Positions 9,103-18,400 of a stretch of DNA of 25,744 bases are shown here, piece by piece. How positions within the stretch are numbered: position 1 is the first letter of the stretch; the number at the start of each line of letters is the position of its first letter. The position numbers and the translations under genes were made by a program. The stretch spans positions 1 through 25,744 of the forward strand of contig JADGJH010000196.1 in the NCBI GenBank assembly GCA_027596945.1, in the 5' to 3' direction. The stretch comes from Physocladia obscura. Taxonomy: Eukaryota; Chytridiomycota; Chytridiomycetes; Chytridiales; Chytriomycetaceae. The notes beneath the pieces are model-generated. The model was not told the DNA's origin, did no database searches, and saw only the letters and a list, made by a program, of their open reading frames with translations.

Positions 9103-9195
9103 CCGATAATCGGCCAGTGCAACAGACGGTGATTGTCTGTTATACCAGCCGATTACCGACCAGTGACGTGGAGTACAGAAAATCGGCCGGATTTT
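9103..9195. repeat. GGCC-rich repeat pair with hairpin, right edge of the transposon island
   Basis: Direct repeat of 17 bases, CCGATAATCGGCCAGTG (9103-9119) and CCGATTACCGACCAGTG (9149-9165), 14 of 17 identical. Between them is a perfect hairpin AACAGAC (9121-9127) / GTCTGTT (9135-9141). A third element TCGGCCGGATTTT follows at 9183-9195 and resembles GGCCGGATTTC at 4840-4850. Confidence 0.5.
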
Positions 9196-9541
9196 GGACA
9201 AATTTTTCAACACCTTTCCGATGATTTTTCGGTTAAACGTGAATTTGGAGTATAAGAAGGAACAAAGTTTTTTTTTTTTGGTTCGTTTTCAATAGGAGAG
9301 TGAATATTCTCTCAAAAAAAAGAGGTTCTGATAGTGTAGAAATGAAAAATTGTTAAATTGAATTGATAATTTCAAGCTGCACCGATATATTTAGGGAACT
9401 GAACCAATTGAATCAGCAGTTGGGTATGATAGATTAAATCAGTAGAAGATGAAACACGACAATACGTCCGTTAGATTGCAGCATTTGATGGCACAAAAAT
9501 GATTCACAAAGTGACGAAATTTACAGGAAGCAAAACCCTAG

Positions 9542-9547
9542 CACGTG
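9542..9547. promoter_or_regulatory. CACGTG E-box upstream of MSY gene 2
   Basis: Palindromic CACGTG 80 bp upstream of the ATG at 9627, the core site of bHLH factors. No function shown; position upstream of the TATA-like CATAAATT (9566-9573) is compatible with an activator site. Confidence 0.35.
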
Positions 9548-9565
9548 ACCGAACCGGAGGAAAGG

Positions 9566-9573
9566 CATAAATT
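9566..9573 (+). promoter_or_regulatory. TATA-like element of MSY gene 2
   Basis: CATAAATT 61 bp upstream of the ATG at 9627, matching CATAAATA upstream of the paralogue at 2344. Confidence 0.45.
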
Positions 9574-9626
9574 GAAGTCTTGGCTTTTAAGGGAAACCAG
9601 AAACCACAAACCAAACAGCAAGCAAA

Positions 9627-9965
9627 ATGTCATACAACGTCCCCAAGTACTCAGTGGCATCCTCGTCGTCGGTCACGACAACTGTTGCCGCAGCTGCAAC
9701 GACGGCCCCCGCAGTTGCGTACGGCGCCGTTGTCACCACCAAGCCCGCCGCCGCCGTGCCGAGCGTGTCCACCACGTCGTACGCGTACAAGGCACCCGTC
9801 GTCGTGGCCTCGACCGCCGACGCCAGCACGACCGACGACTCGTACTCGCCCTACGCCGCTCCTGCTGCCGTCTCGGTGGCTGCCACCGCCGACCTCTACT
9901 CGGCGTCAAACAAGCTTGTCTCGGTGTCGGTTGCCGCTGCCGCAGTCCTTGCCCTCTTCTGCTAG
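9627..9965 (+). CDS. Small Ala/Val/Thr-rich protein, hydrophobic C-terminus (MSY protein 2)
   Basis: Single-exon gene for 112 residues, family unknown, related to the protein at 2344-2766. It shares the start MSY, a Thr/Ala/Ser/Tyr/Pro-rich body without N-terminal signal peptide, and the ending LYSASNKLVSVSVAAAAVLA then LFC, which aligns with LYSSAS..AAAGVLSLF of the paralogue. The tail looks like a GPI-signal or tail anchor, here with a terminal Cys. It lacks the PAAN repeats of its paralogue. Codons are almost all C-ending (GCC, ACC, GTC, TCG, TAC), giving a GC-rich island in AT-rich DNA; this suggests very high expression. The 5' leader CAAGCAAAATG supports the start. CACGTG and CATAAATT upstream, AATAAA at 10026. 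Confidence 0.75.
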   Translation: MSYNVPKYSVASSSSVTTTVAAAATTAPAVAYGAVVTTKPAAAVPSVSTTSYAYKAPVVVASTADASTTDDSYSPYAAPAAVSVAATADLYSASNKLVSVSVAAAAVLALFC

Positions 9966-10477
9966 ATCCCCTGCTCTTTTTCTTTCCGCATTCCCTAGAG
10001 TTGTTGGCAACCGCAATATATTAAGAATAAATATCTCTCCTTGCTGCCCCCTAATTCATGTTGTAATTGCAACACCCAAGTTTCACTATCAGGGATGAAG
10101 TTCGACCGTGCCCTCTACTTTATTTGTGTCTGTAAAGGACAGCAATTATCTTACTTCGACTCTGTTTTCATTTGTTCCGTTCCGACCTATCAAAAAAGCG
10201 TAAATGCGCGGGCAAACACCGTCGCTCTGATTGGCCCTCGAGAATCTGCCGCTTTACTACACTGTCATTCCGCAGATGAAATGTTACTTTCAAAAACTGT
10301 TCTGACGCTCGCAGAGAACGCGCAAACAGAAGGATAAAAAATTAAAAAAAAAGACTGTCACTCTTTTCGTCATTGTGGTGATGTCAATTTGAAAAAAAAA
10401 TATTAAAAAATAAAACATTTTGCTGCAGAGTCTCTACTAAATTTTCCACAAAAAGATTATCTGCAATAATTGCTTTA
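9966..10477. other. Intergenic region
   Basis: AATAAA at 10026-10031 probably ends the MSY gene 2 transcript. The remainder separates it from the convergent histidinol phosphatase gene. An ATTGGCC (CCAAT-box complement) occurs near 10230 in a locally GC-richer patch, without an evident gene to drive. Nothing else seen. Confidence 0.4.
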
Positions 10478-11699
10478 TTAAAACTGCTGCCAAAATGGAT
10501 TTTCGATAATATTTTCTATCGCTACATGTCTTCGCTTGATGTTTGTGTCACTGTTATTGCTTGATCCTTCAACTACGGAAGGATAGTGCACTGTATCTAT
10601 TCCAAGATCTTTAATGTATTGGTGCAATCGCGAATAGTGCATTCCAACATCGTTTGGGCCATGACTGTCATCAGAGAGGCAGAATTTGACTGCTTTTGAT
10701 TGCATATACTGAACAATCGAAGTTCAATCATAGAATGTGTAACATACAACTCAAGCGAAATTAAAAAAGTGAATATATGTCGAAATGCGGAGAAAAATAA
10801 CTGACCTGTATGATCGATTTGTGCGGATATGCAAACTCCAGTCCTTTTTTCCACGCCCGCGAATTGATTTCAACAATACCTCCATACTCAGCAATCAAAT
10901 CCACATTTCGTTTAATCTTGACCCAAGAATTTTCGCTGAGTCGATGATCAGGTCTGAAAATAGAAACCAAGTCGAAATGGCCAACCACGTGAGGCTTCAA
11001 TGTTGACAGCATTTCGAACTGGGCGTCAAAGTATTGAAGAAACAGGGTCTCTGTTGGCGACACAGACACATCTTTTGAATCAAACACGGCGGCGGCGGCG
11101 GCGGCTTCTGCTTTGGCGTAAAGGAACTGATCGTAGTCGATGGGAATCTGGTTTACGTGATGCACAGAACCAACCAAGTAATCGAGACCGAAAGTGGCGG
11201 CAATAGTAGCGGCGTTGGCAAGAGAATCTGCGTGAATCAATTCCGTTTCCATACCGACAAGTAAGCAAATACGATCTGCAAATTCGCGCTGCAATGCGCG
11301 CGCCTAATAGTAATAACAATGCTTTTGGTTATCAAACTCCTTTTCCAAAATAAAAAAAAAAAAAAAAAAAAATATTATTGTTGATTAAAAACAAAATAAA
11401 AAAAAAAAACACCACCGCAAAAAAAAAAAAAAAAAACAAGTATTCTTGGTGCTGTTCAACAGAGTTCGAAAACGACTCACCTCGGCAACAAAAGACTCAA
11501 AATTCGAGTGTGTGTCCTCAGTTGTCCAACCAAGCGCGACCTCATCGCCGTAGAGGTCGCGTGTGCGCGTACGGGGTGCGTGCTCGCTCAGCCCATACAC
11601 TGCGAATCCGCGTGCGATTGCCTGTTCCACCACCTGCCGCAGCGTTCCCGACGCGTGCGCACAGTATTCGCCACTATGAGAATGAAGAGATAAAACCAT
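10478..11699 (-). CDS. HIS2: Histidinol phosphatase, PHP family (3 exons)
   Basis: Histidinol-phosphate phosphatase (EC 3.1.3.15), penultimate step of histidine synthesis, cytosolic. Exons (minus) 11699-11481, 11303-10806 and 10708-10478; introns of 177 bp (GTGAGT..TTAG, with long A/T runs) and 97 bp (GTCAG..CAG), all phase 0, give 315 residues, the usual fungal HIS2 length. PHP metal ligands are present: HSHSGEYCAHASG (H6, H8), GLSEHAP (H40), GMETEL (E92), GSVHH (H121/H122), GHFDLV (H182), LSDDSHG (D253, H255). SDDSHGPNDVG and the HSHSG start are characteristic. Residues about 137-145 form a poly-Ala insert coded by a GCC run, in a loop between conserved blocks. Same orientation as the CMC1-like gene, 95 bp downstream of its stop. 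Confidence 0.92.
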
Positions 11700-11794
11700 A
11701 GTCAGAATTTTTTGAATCTCCTCTTTTTTCTAATCAGCCTGACTCAGTAATGCCTTTTATTCTCATCATGCTTTGTGCTTCATGTCTTTATACT

Positions 11795-12187
11795 TTAATA
11801 TTCACTCCTGCATCCCGCTCCCGCTTCTTGCAAATTATGAAGCTGCTGTTGCTGAAGCTCGGCAATCTTGCGCCCTTTCATTGCATACAGTTCGCCGCGA
11901 AACTTGTCGCGTGTCGCCTCGTCCGTGTACTGTCCTAGACACGCGTTCATTGCATCGCGAAAGGGGCGACACACGAAAAGCCCCGTTATCGCCCGTGGTG
12001 AAGCACAAGCCGCAAACTCTGTTTTATTCCAAACATTCAAACCCACACAAATCCTCTCACTCACTCACTCACTCGGATACTCACCTTGTATCACTCCTTT
12101 GCACTTTCCAGCTGCAGCTTCTTTTTGCTTTTTGAATGCTATCTCTTCTTCTTCGTTCAGCAGTGTTACCAAAAGAAGCGGTGCCAT
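11795..12187 (-). CDS. CMC1: Twin CX9C COX assembly protein, CMC1-like (2 exons)
   Basis: Exons (minus) 12187-12085 and 12018-11795 with a 66-bp intron (GTGAGT..ACAG) give 108 residues, about the length of CMC1. Splicing restores two CX9C motifs: CKGVIQEFAAC, with the intron inside the Glu codon, and CRPFRDAMNAC, 11 residues apart, followed by LGQYTDEATRDKFRGE. This is the CHCH fold of intermembrane-space proteins imported by Mia40; CMC1 acts in copper handling and COX1 assembly of cytochrome c oxidase. The CR....MNAC L..Y pattern favours CMC1 over CMC2 or other CHCH proteins, from memory. The intron contains a (GAGT)n tetranucleotide run. No N-terminal presequence is needed for this import route. 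Start ATG at 12187 follows a GTTCACAACG leader. Confidence 0.82.
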
Positions 12188-12311
12188 CGTTGTGAACTGT
12201 TTTATATATTTTTTATTTTAAATTATATATTTTTCCACCTGAGTATCTCAACTCGATGTTATGAATCACGGACGAGGCTGAACTCAACAATATATTCAAA
12301 ATAGTCAAAAT

Positions 12312-14118
12312 TTATTGCTTTAACGGTTTCAATCCCAAAGAGATACGCATTTTGTTTGTTTCTTCAATGGACATGCTTTCCCGATTTCCACCGCCGTCGC
12401 CTCTATCTGCTGCGGATTTTTCATCCGAACCCGCCACAGCTGAGTTGTCCTTCTTTTTGAAAAGCGCATTCACTTTCTTTGTCGAGTACTTTTTCTTCTT
12501 TTTCAAGTCCCCTCCTTCTGTTGGAATCTCCGGTCCAAACTCCACCATACCATTATTGTCTTCATTATTATTATTTTTACCGCCGGTCTCTGCTTCGTCA
12601 GTGGACTGTTCATTCTTGTCAATGCGATTATCTCCTTTTCCGTCTGGATACTTTTTATTGTCGTCATCGTGATATCTTCGACCATCGCGATATCTACGAC
12701 TTTCATCATCGCGTCGAATGTACGCGTTTCTGTTTCTGCCGTCTTTTTCATCGTCGCGCCCATGTCGGTAATCGTCACGACGAGACGACCGGCTGTTATT
12801 GGGTGACGGCGCTCTGGTGCGATAATCGATTTCGCTGACGGAGTCGCGGTCACGATAAACTCTGTTGTTATTATTATGCTGATGATTGTGGTGGCGAAAG
12901 TCGCGGGAATCGCTGTTGGATCGGTCGGAGTTGTAGTTGTGGTTTCTTTCGCGATGTTCGGATTGTTTTCGATCGCGACTGCGACTGCGGCTACGGCTGC
13001 GACTGTATGTGACACGTGTGCGAACATCATTGCGTTTGTGCGCACCATCTTCTGAGGTTGGGGGGTTCGAAGTTGCAACCACACGTATCATTTCAACATC
13101 TTCTCTATCTGTAGAATCTCGAGATACTTTTACGTTTTTGTGATTTTCGTTTGCTTTTTCTTCTTCTCCTTCGTCTTCTGAAACTGTCGCCACCGCTGCT
13201 GCCGCTTCTTCCGCTTGTTCCTCTTCTTCTATCATGAGATCCAAATCTTCTTCAAGAGGGCTCACGCGTTCGTCCAGATCCTTGGCTTCAACGAGTACAG
13301 ACCGTTTCGTGATTCGCGGAAGAATAATTTCGCAAACGCGGTCTTGCCGTAAGAGATTGTCGGCGAATTCGTCCATGTACGAAAGATAATAGTTACCTTC
13401 TGAAATAAAATGTCAGCGTTTTTCACAAAAATATAATATAAAAAAATATATAAATACTCAACGCGCGTCACGCATTCTCAGCTTCCGTTTATCGAGAAGC
13501 AAAGGTTCCAGGTATTTATAAACGTCGACAGATTTAAACGTGAGACGCAGGTAAAAAGCGGCAAGGGCAGTCAGGTATTTATGGTCTTCGTTCTGCAGAT
13601 AGACGGCGATGATGCTTTTTTCGGGCTGCAATTGGAGCAACCGGAGCGTTAGACAGAGAAATTCTGTTGGCCTTTGCATGCCGAATTGGCCACCAACGTA
13701 TTTGAGGTCGATCGCCTTGTCAACAATTGTTTAGGATTANNNNNNNNNNAAATTCTGTGGGGATTTGGTTCCGTAATTGGCCAAAAACGTTTTTTCGGCC
13801 CATCTTTTTTTTATTAATTTTTTTGGTTTTTTAAAAAAAAAAAAAAAAAAAAAGCTGAGTTTACGGAGATTGGGGTGTTTTGTAGAGATGTTACCGGTAA
13901 GTGCAAAACAGTGCTCTTTCCAGTAAACGCTTTCGTGTATTCTGGACCGTATGATTTTCTCAATCAGGTGTTGAGGATTCATACCATGAAACTGCACCTC
14001 CTGCTGTCCCTCTGTGCCGTGAGACGATGCGTTATGTTGTTTTTTTAGTCTCTATTGTTGTTATGATGCGCATGAAAAGCTCGAACTGACCTGTGTATGT
14101 CGGGTGAAAGTCGCTCAT
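12312..14118 (-). CDS. PRP38: Pre-mRNA splicing factor PRP38 (4 exons, assembly gap inside)
   Basis: U4/U6.U5 tri-snRNP protein required for spliceosome activation (Prp38/PRPF38A). Exons (minus): 14118-14091 (MSDFHPTYT), 14011-13895 (HGMNPQHLIEKIIRSRIHES then VYWKEHCFALT), about 13754-13463 (AIDLKYVGG, FLCLTLRLLQLQPEK, YLRLTFKSVDVYKYLEPLL), 13399-12312 (YYLSYMDEFADNLLRQDRV, CEIILPRITKR). Introns: 14090-14012, 13894 to about 13755, 13462-13400 (GTTGAG..TTTCAG). The PRP38 domain is followed by VSPLEEDLDLM, an acidic stretch and an RS/RD/RE-rich tail (SRSRSRSRSRDR) as in metazoan PRPF38A. Ten Ns (13740-13749) fall at the start of exon 3, and TAA occurs in frame between the Ns and the conserved sequence, so that boundary is not resolved; CCCCACAG before 13754 is the best acceptor. 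I infer an assembly problem rather than a pseudogene. Confidence 0.88.
13740..13749. other. Assembly gap (10 N)
   Basis: Ten undetermined bases within PRP38, beside a long A/T homopolymer (about 13800-13852). The true length is unknown. Confidence 0.95.
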
Positions 14119-14669
14119 GACTGGTTGATTCCAATTTTATTTTTTTTCAAAGAGAAAACAGACGTCAAGCACCAAACAACTCAAACATCTTCTCTTTCTC
14201 TTACTTCAAAAGAATATTCTTTGAGAAAGGTAAAGAATAAAAAACCAATATTTTGACTGCGCAATAAACCCAAAGTCATTTCTTTACTTGTTTCTTGGTG
14301 CCATTTTAGCTTTGAAATTTCAGCTACACGATGAGGTAGCCGCTTGGTGATCGAGCAAAACATACAGACTCGTTTGAAGTCAATAATTAAGCTCGGACAG
14401 GCTCGCTTACATGCCATCAATATGCCGCGAGGCACCCGGCGTATCATGCTGGGAGAACCTTACCAGAAACGATATCCCTGCAAAGGGATTGAAACGAGGG
14501 TTCGGCAGCTTCTCTTCAGTGCAATGACCAAGGTTCCCTCGATCATCGTGGGGATACATAAGAGCGATGCATCTACCTCACTCACTATATTCCTTTTTGT
14601 TTTGATGACAAATATTTCATGTGAATAGGAAGGATTATGCATAATTATTTAAAAAGTGAAACAAGCAAG
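14119..14669. other. Region without a convincing gene; GC-richer core 14330-14600
   Basis: The core is visibly richer in G/C than its flanks. On the minus strand one frame is open from 14642 down to 14181 apart from a single TAA at 14460-14462 (pieces: SLLCIPTMIEGTLVIALKR and LMACKRACPSLIIDFKRVCM). The plus strand is also open over most of it but without an ATG. Short inverted repeats occur, e.g. ATCCCT..AGGGAT at 14472-14487. It could be a decayed gene or a structured RNA; I recognise neither. It also holds the promoter of PRP38 (from 14119 up). Confidence 0.35.
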
Positions 14670-15321
14670 TCAGCAAAAAACAGTTTGCAAGCCGTCCACA
14701 TCTGACAATCCAGCAAACTCAAAAGTCCAATATCCGCGGTACTCTCCAATGCCAATAATCTGAGCTTCCGTTGACAAGAGGTTTTCATTGTATTCCAGTG
14801 TTCTCTTGAACAAGTCGAGAACCGCGTCTTCGTTCATTGACCCCATGGCGACATTCTCGGCAAGAAAAGACCAGTTTGGAATAAGAGCCTCGATACCGGC
14901 ATACCATTGAGATTTGCAAGGCGGTTGCGAGACTTGCGGCGGTGGTTTCGATTGTAGTGCTAATGCCTCGGACCTGTTTGAGTTTGACATTGACGGCAAC
15001 GTGTTTGTCAATGCTCCAACGTCGAATGAAAAGATAACGTCGCTGAGCTTGGAGAATGATTCTTGGTGGGAAGCTATTTGCTGTGAGTTTTCTTGGGCGA
15101 CGTGAAGGAGACGGACATCCAAATGCAAGACAGGAATACCATGAGATTGACGGTATTCATTAACCTGTGTTTTTGGAAATGTCAGATTGCAGGAAAGTGA
15201 ATGATTTAACAGAAAAACGCACCTTTGAGACGAGAGAGCAAACGTCGGCATCGACGGAAGCAGCAAAAGATGCGACTGTGATGAGGAAACAATGGAAACT
15301 ATTGCGGAGTGAAAGCGGCAT
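14670..15321 (-). CDS. Secreted CAP/SCP (PR-1-like) domain protein (2 exons)
   Basis: Exons (minus) 15321-15223 and 15164-14670, 58-bp intron (GTGCGT..ACAG), phase 0, 197 residues. N-terminus MPLSLRNSFHCFLITVASFA reads as a signal peptide, cleaved probably near VDA/DV, so the product is extracellular. CAP-superfamily features: VNEYRQSHGIPVLHLDVRLL with HVAQ (the N-x-YR-x2-HG...L-x-W/D...AQ block), SHQESFSKLSD, AENVAMGSMNEDAVLDLF (the GENIAxG block), NENLLSTEAQIIGIGEYRGY then WTF (the xNIL...IGIG...G-YW block). CAP proteins bind sterols or lipids in fungi; function here unknown. Odd points: the His usually found before N-I-L (GHRxNIL) is replaced (LEYNENLL), so the CAP metal site is incomplete, and a Ser/Pro-rich insert (about residues 90-115) separates the blocks. 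Divergently placed to the PH-domain gene, 160 bp apart. Confidence 0.72.
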
Positions 15322-15481
15322 TGACGTGTTTTTTTTGTTTTTTTTTCTTTTTTTTGTTTTCGACGGCGGGTTCTTTCGCAAGATGGGCTTGGCTTGGTAG
15401 GCGGGATGTGAAATTTATTGATTTTTTGCTTGACGTGAAATTTTTCATCTCTTTTTTCGTTATTTTTGTTTCTTTGACGCA
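15322..15481. promoter_or_regulatory. Divergent promoter region, CAP gene / PH-domain gene
   Basis: The only space between the divergent starts at 15321 (minus) and 15482 (plus). It contains T-rich/A-rich tracts (for example 15331-15360) that are typical of nucleosome-poor fungal promoters; no clear TATA box. If the PH-domain gene starts at a later ATG, the region is longer. Confidence 0.4.
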
Positions 15482-18400
15482 ATGGAAGCACCACCGCCGG
15501 CATCAGCGCCTCTGCCGACGCAAGGGCTGGCGTACTCACAGCCACACCCACTCCGAAACCGATACCCGCACTCGCACCTACATTCACATTCGTTAGCAGA
15601 TGGGCGGGAGGAAGGCGGACAAACGGATCGGGATAAAGCCAGTGTTGTGATAATGCACACGCGACTGACGCAGAAAAACACCGCCAGTTCCAAAACTGCG
15701 ATGAAAACGAAAGGCAAGAATAATAAGGGGCCGGCCAGCGTGCTTCTGGTTGCGGTGCGCACGCCGGCCGACGTGCTTAGTGTACGCAACGAGCTGGCGC
15801 GTGTCGAGAGGCGCGATGCTGCCGAAGCCGCCACTGCCACCGCCGCCGCCACGTCAACGCCGCTTGCCGATGCCGCCGCCTTCTTTGGGGGGATCGCCGC
15901 CTCGCTGCTGCCTCCGCTTGACTTCCACGCCAGGGCCGCCTCCGCCACCGCCAAACGTGCCCGCGACACCGAGCTGCTTGTCTACGCGAATCTGTCCTAT
16001 GCCTGCGTCAGAGGTACGCCATGTCTTTGGTCACGTGGCCCACGGCACGTCTCGTGACTCGTGAATTTGTAGGACTAAAGCTGATCAAATTTCAAATTCA
16101 CATACAGGCCACCCTCTCCTCATCGTCACCTCTCCCGTGAGGTTTTTTATCCACTTTGCCCAAGTCGCTTATATTATCGACGAACAACACCTTTGCGCTG
16201 CCTGCCAGTTTGCTCTAGTGCTAAGTAAGTCGCTATTTTCTTTTGTTAACGATTGATTGCCAAGCTGCAAAAGCATTTTTTTCTGCTGCTTGGCTGTCAC
16301 ATTAAATACTGTGAGTTTGTTCAATTCACAGATACCCGTCAAGAACTCCGATTCCTTTGTAACTCCTCTGCCGAATATTTACAGTGGATAGATTGTCTAT
16401 ATAAGGCATACACCGCGTGCTATTCCTCTCCAATTAACCAAATACCTCGTGATTTGGATTATGACGACCGAAAATCGATACATTCGCAATTTGGTGGCGG
16501 CGGTCGTCGTAGACCAGTGTCAGGTTCATTTTTCCAACAAATACCACAACATAGTATGTCGCGCTCTGGATCACACAATCCTGGATATACGTACTCTCCA
16601 CAACCGATTCCGAACTTTTTGCCTGAGAGCACTAGAATGATGATCAACAGTGGTCCTGGAATGATACGTCAAACTTCAAACAAGCGACAACTCCAAAATC
16701 AATCTTGGCACTTTCCCGCAAAAGTTCATGGCAGTCCACAAATTTCTCGTTACCAACAAAGCCAACAACAAAGTAGCGACCAATATTACAATCAAAACAC
16801 GGAGAATAGCGGTCATTTGGATAGTCACGTAAAGTTAATGAGCTCACGGGTTGGTACAAGTGTCTTAAAAAGATCTTCAATTTCTGGAGATAGAGTCAAA
16901 CGTTCTACTAGACCAACAAAAATGCAAGATGATTATGACAATATTGGCAATGATAATGACGAAATCGATTTTGAAAGTGGGAGTGATTCAGCTGATTTTA
17001 TAAATCAAAAGCGAATGCAGCGATCCGTTTCGACACCACCCAGGAGTTTTTATACTAAAACTACCGCGACCGTCGGCACTGTCGCTGCGGCTCTGAGAAA
17101 TCAAGCTGGTTCTAAAGACAGAAAACATCGCTCACGGACAGCCGATGAAGTGTACGAAATGACAGTAAATGCATATCAAGCCGATCTTGCTGAAGAAATT
17201 GGCGAAGAGCGGCGTCGAAATGCTTCTACTTCGCGTAATAACAGTGACAATAATAACCAGAATGTCAATTACGGTAATACTAGTGCCAGGAATAGAGCTG
17301 TTATTCCAGAGCCTCGACTATCGTCGTCATCCATGTCATTGGCAAGAAGTGGATTCCAAACACGGGTTGGATCGCTTGTACGGTTCAGCGGAGAGGATGA
17401 AATTGCATATGAAATAATGCATACGCAGTCCGATGCAAGTAGTGGCGGCACTGGAAGTCGAGGAAATAGTCTACAAAGACAAAATAATAAATATGACAAG
17501 GACGAAAATGTGATTGAAGAAGAAGACGAAAATTTGACTATTTTAGAGCCAGTAAAGGATCAAGAGAGTCCTCCTGCTGAAGTACCTACATTTGCGCTGC
17601 AAAATTTCGAAAGCCGAAGCAAAAGCGTAGATACACGCGTGCGGAGCGCAGCGGTAACGCAGCATGATATTCTGAAGGCGCGGCGAAAAGAGATTGAAAA
17701 GGAGCTTGCAATTCCACCTTTGATTCTTGCTGCGCGTAGTGTCAGTGTCGACACACGCACTACTTCCGCTGCCGCGCGATTATTACAATCACCATTATCC
17801 TCTCCGGTAGTACAGAAAAAAAAATTTAAAAATGAATCGCTGTATTCAATCCCAAGCTTCAATTCTGCTGTACACAAGAAAGATGCTTCTGTTCAAGGTA
17901 AAAAAGCAAAAAAACCGGCTTTGAATTCTAATTCCTTGAACTCAGACAGTAAAGCTTATCTGTTGCCTACGTTGTTTGGTTCAAAGAATTTACCGACTGT
18001 GAGAGAGGCTAATAATTCTGAAGAAAATGACTCGAATTCGTCCGATCAAAGCCACCAGGCTGTTGTTACTTCTCCAGCAATTAGAAACACAACAATTGTA
18101 GGTGCAGTTCTCGTCAGTTCTCCACCACCAGCCGCTGTTCCAAATCAAGAATATCATCAGTTCTTGCGTAAAGTGTCGCAATATCTTCCACACTCACCAC
18201 AGCCACCGCAGCCGCCACCATCGTCATTATCGTCACCGTTACAAGCAAGATATGATGACATAAAACCGCAATATTCAGTGGATGAAACTATTGTTGACAC
18301 GTCGTGGTTGGAATACGCCGCAAATTTGTCAGTAAGTGAACACGTTGAATGTTTGAGTACCGATACGTTAGCTTTGTTGCAAGAAATGCGATCTGCAAAA

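Noticed and set aside
9545..10098. Long plus-strand Arg/Pro-rich frames overlapping MSY gene 2
   Set aside because: They are out-of-frame readings of a GC-rich gene; codon bias and promoter support the 9627-9965 frame.
11340..11440. Homopolymer-rich segment as a gene or repeat element
   Set aside because: It lies within intron 1 of the histidinol phosphatase gene; A/T runs are common in introns here.
12503..13084. Open frames overlapping the RS tail of PRP38 on both strands
   Set aside because: Shadow frames of a repetitive RS/RD coding region.
14430..14590. Possible spliceosomal snRNA (U1-like CATTGCACT on the minus strand)
   Set aside because: No 5' ATACTTACCTG-like end, no Sm site in a proper place; the match is short.
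15339..15587. Extension of the CAP-protein frame upstream on the minus strand to 15587
   Set aside because: That frame crosses the intron and low-complexity A/T sequence; splicing to the exon with the signal peptide at 15321 explains the gene.
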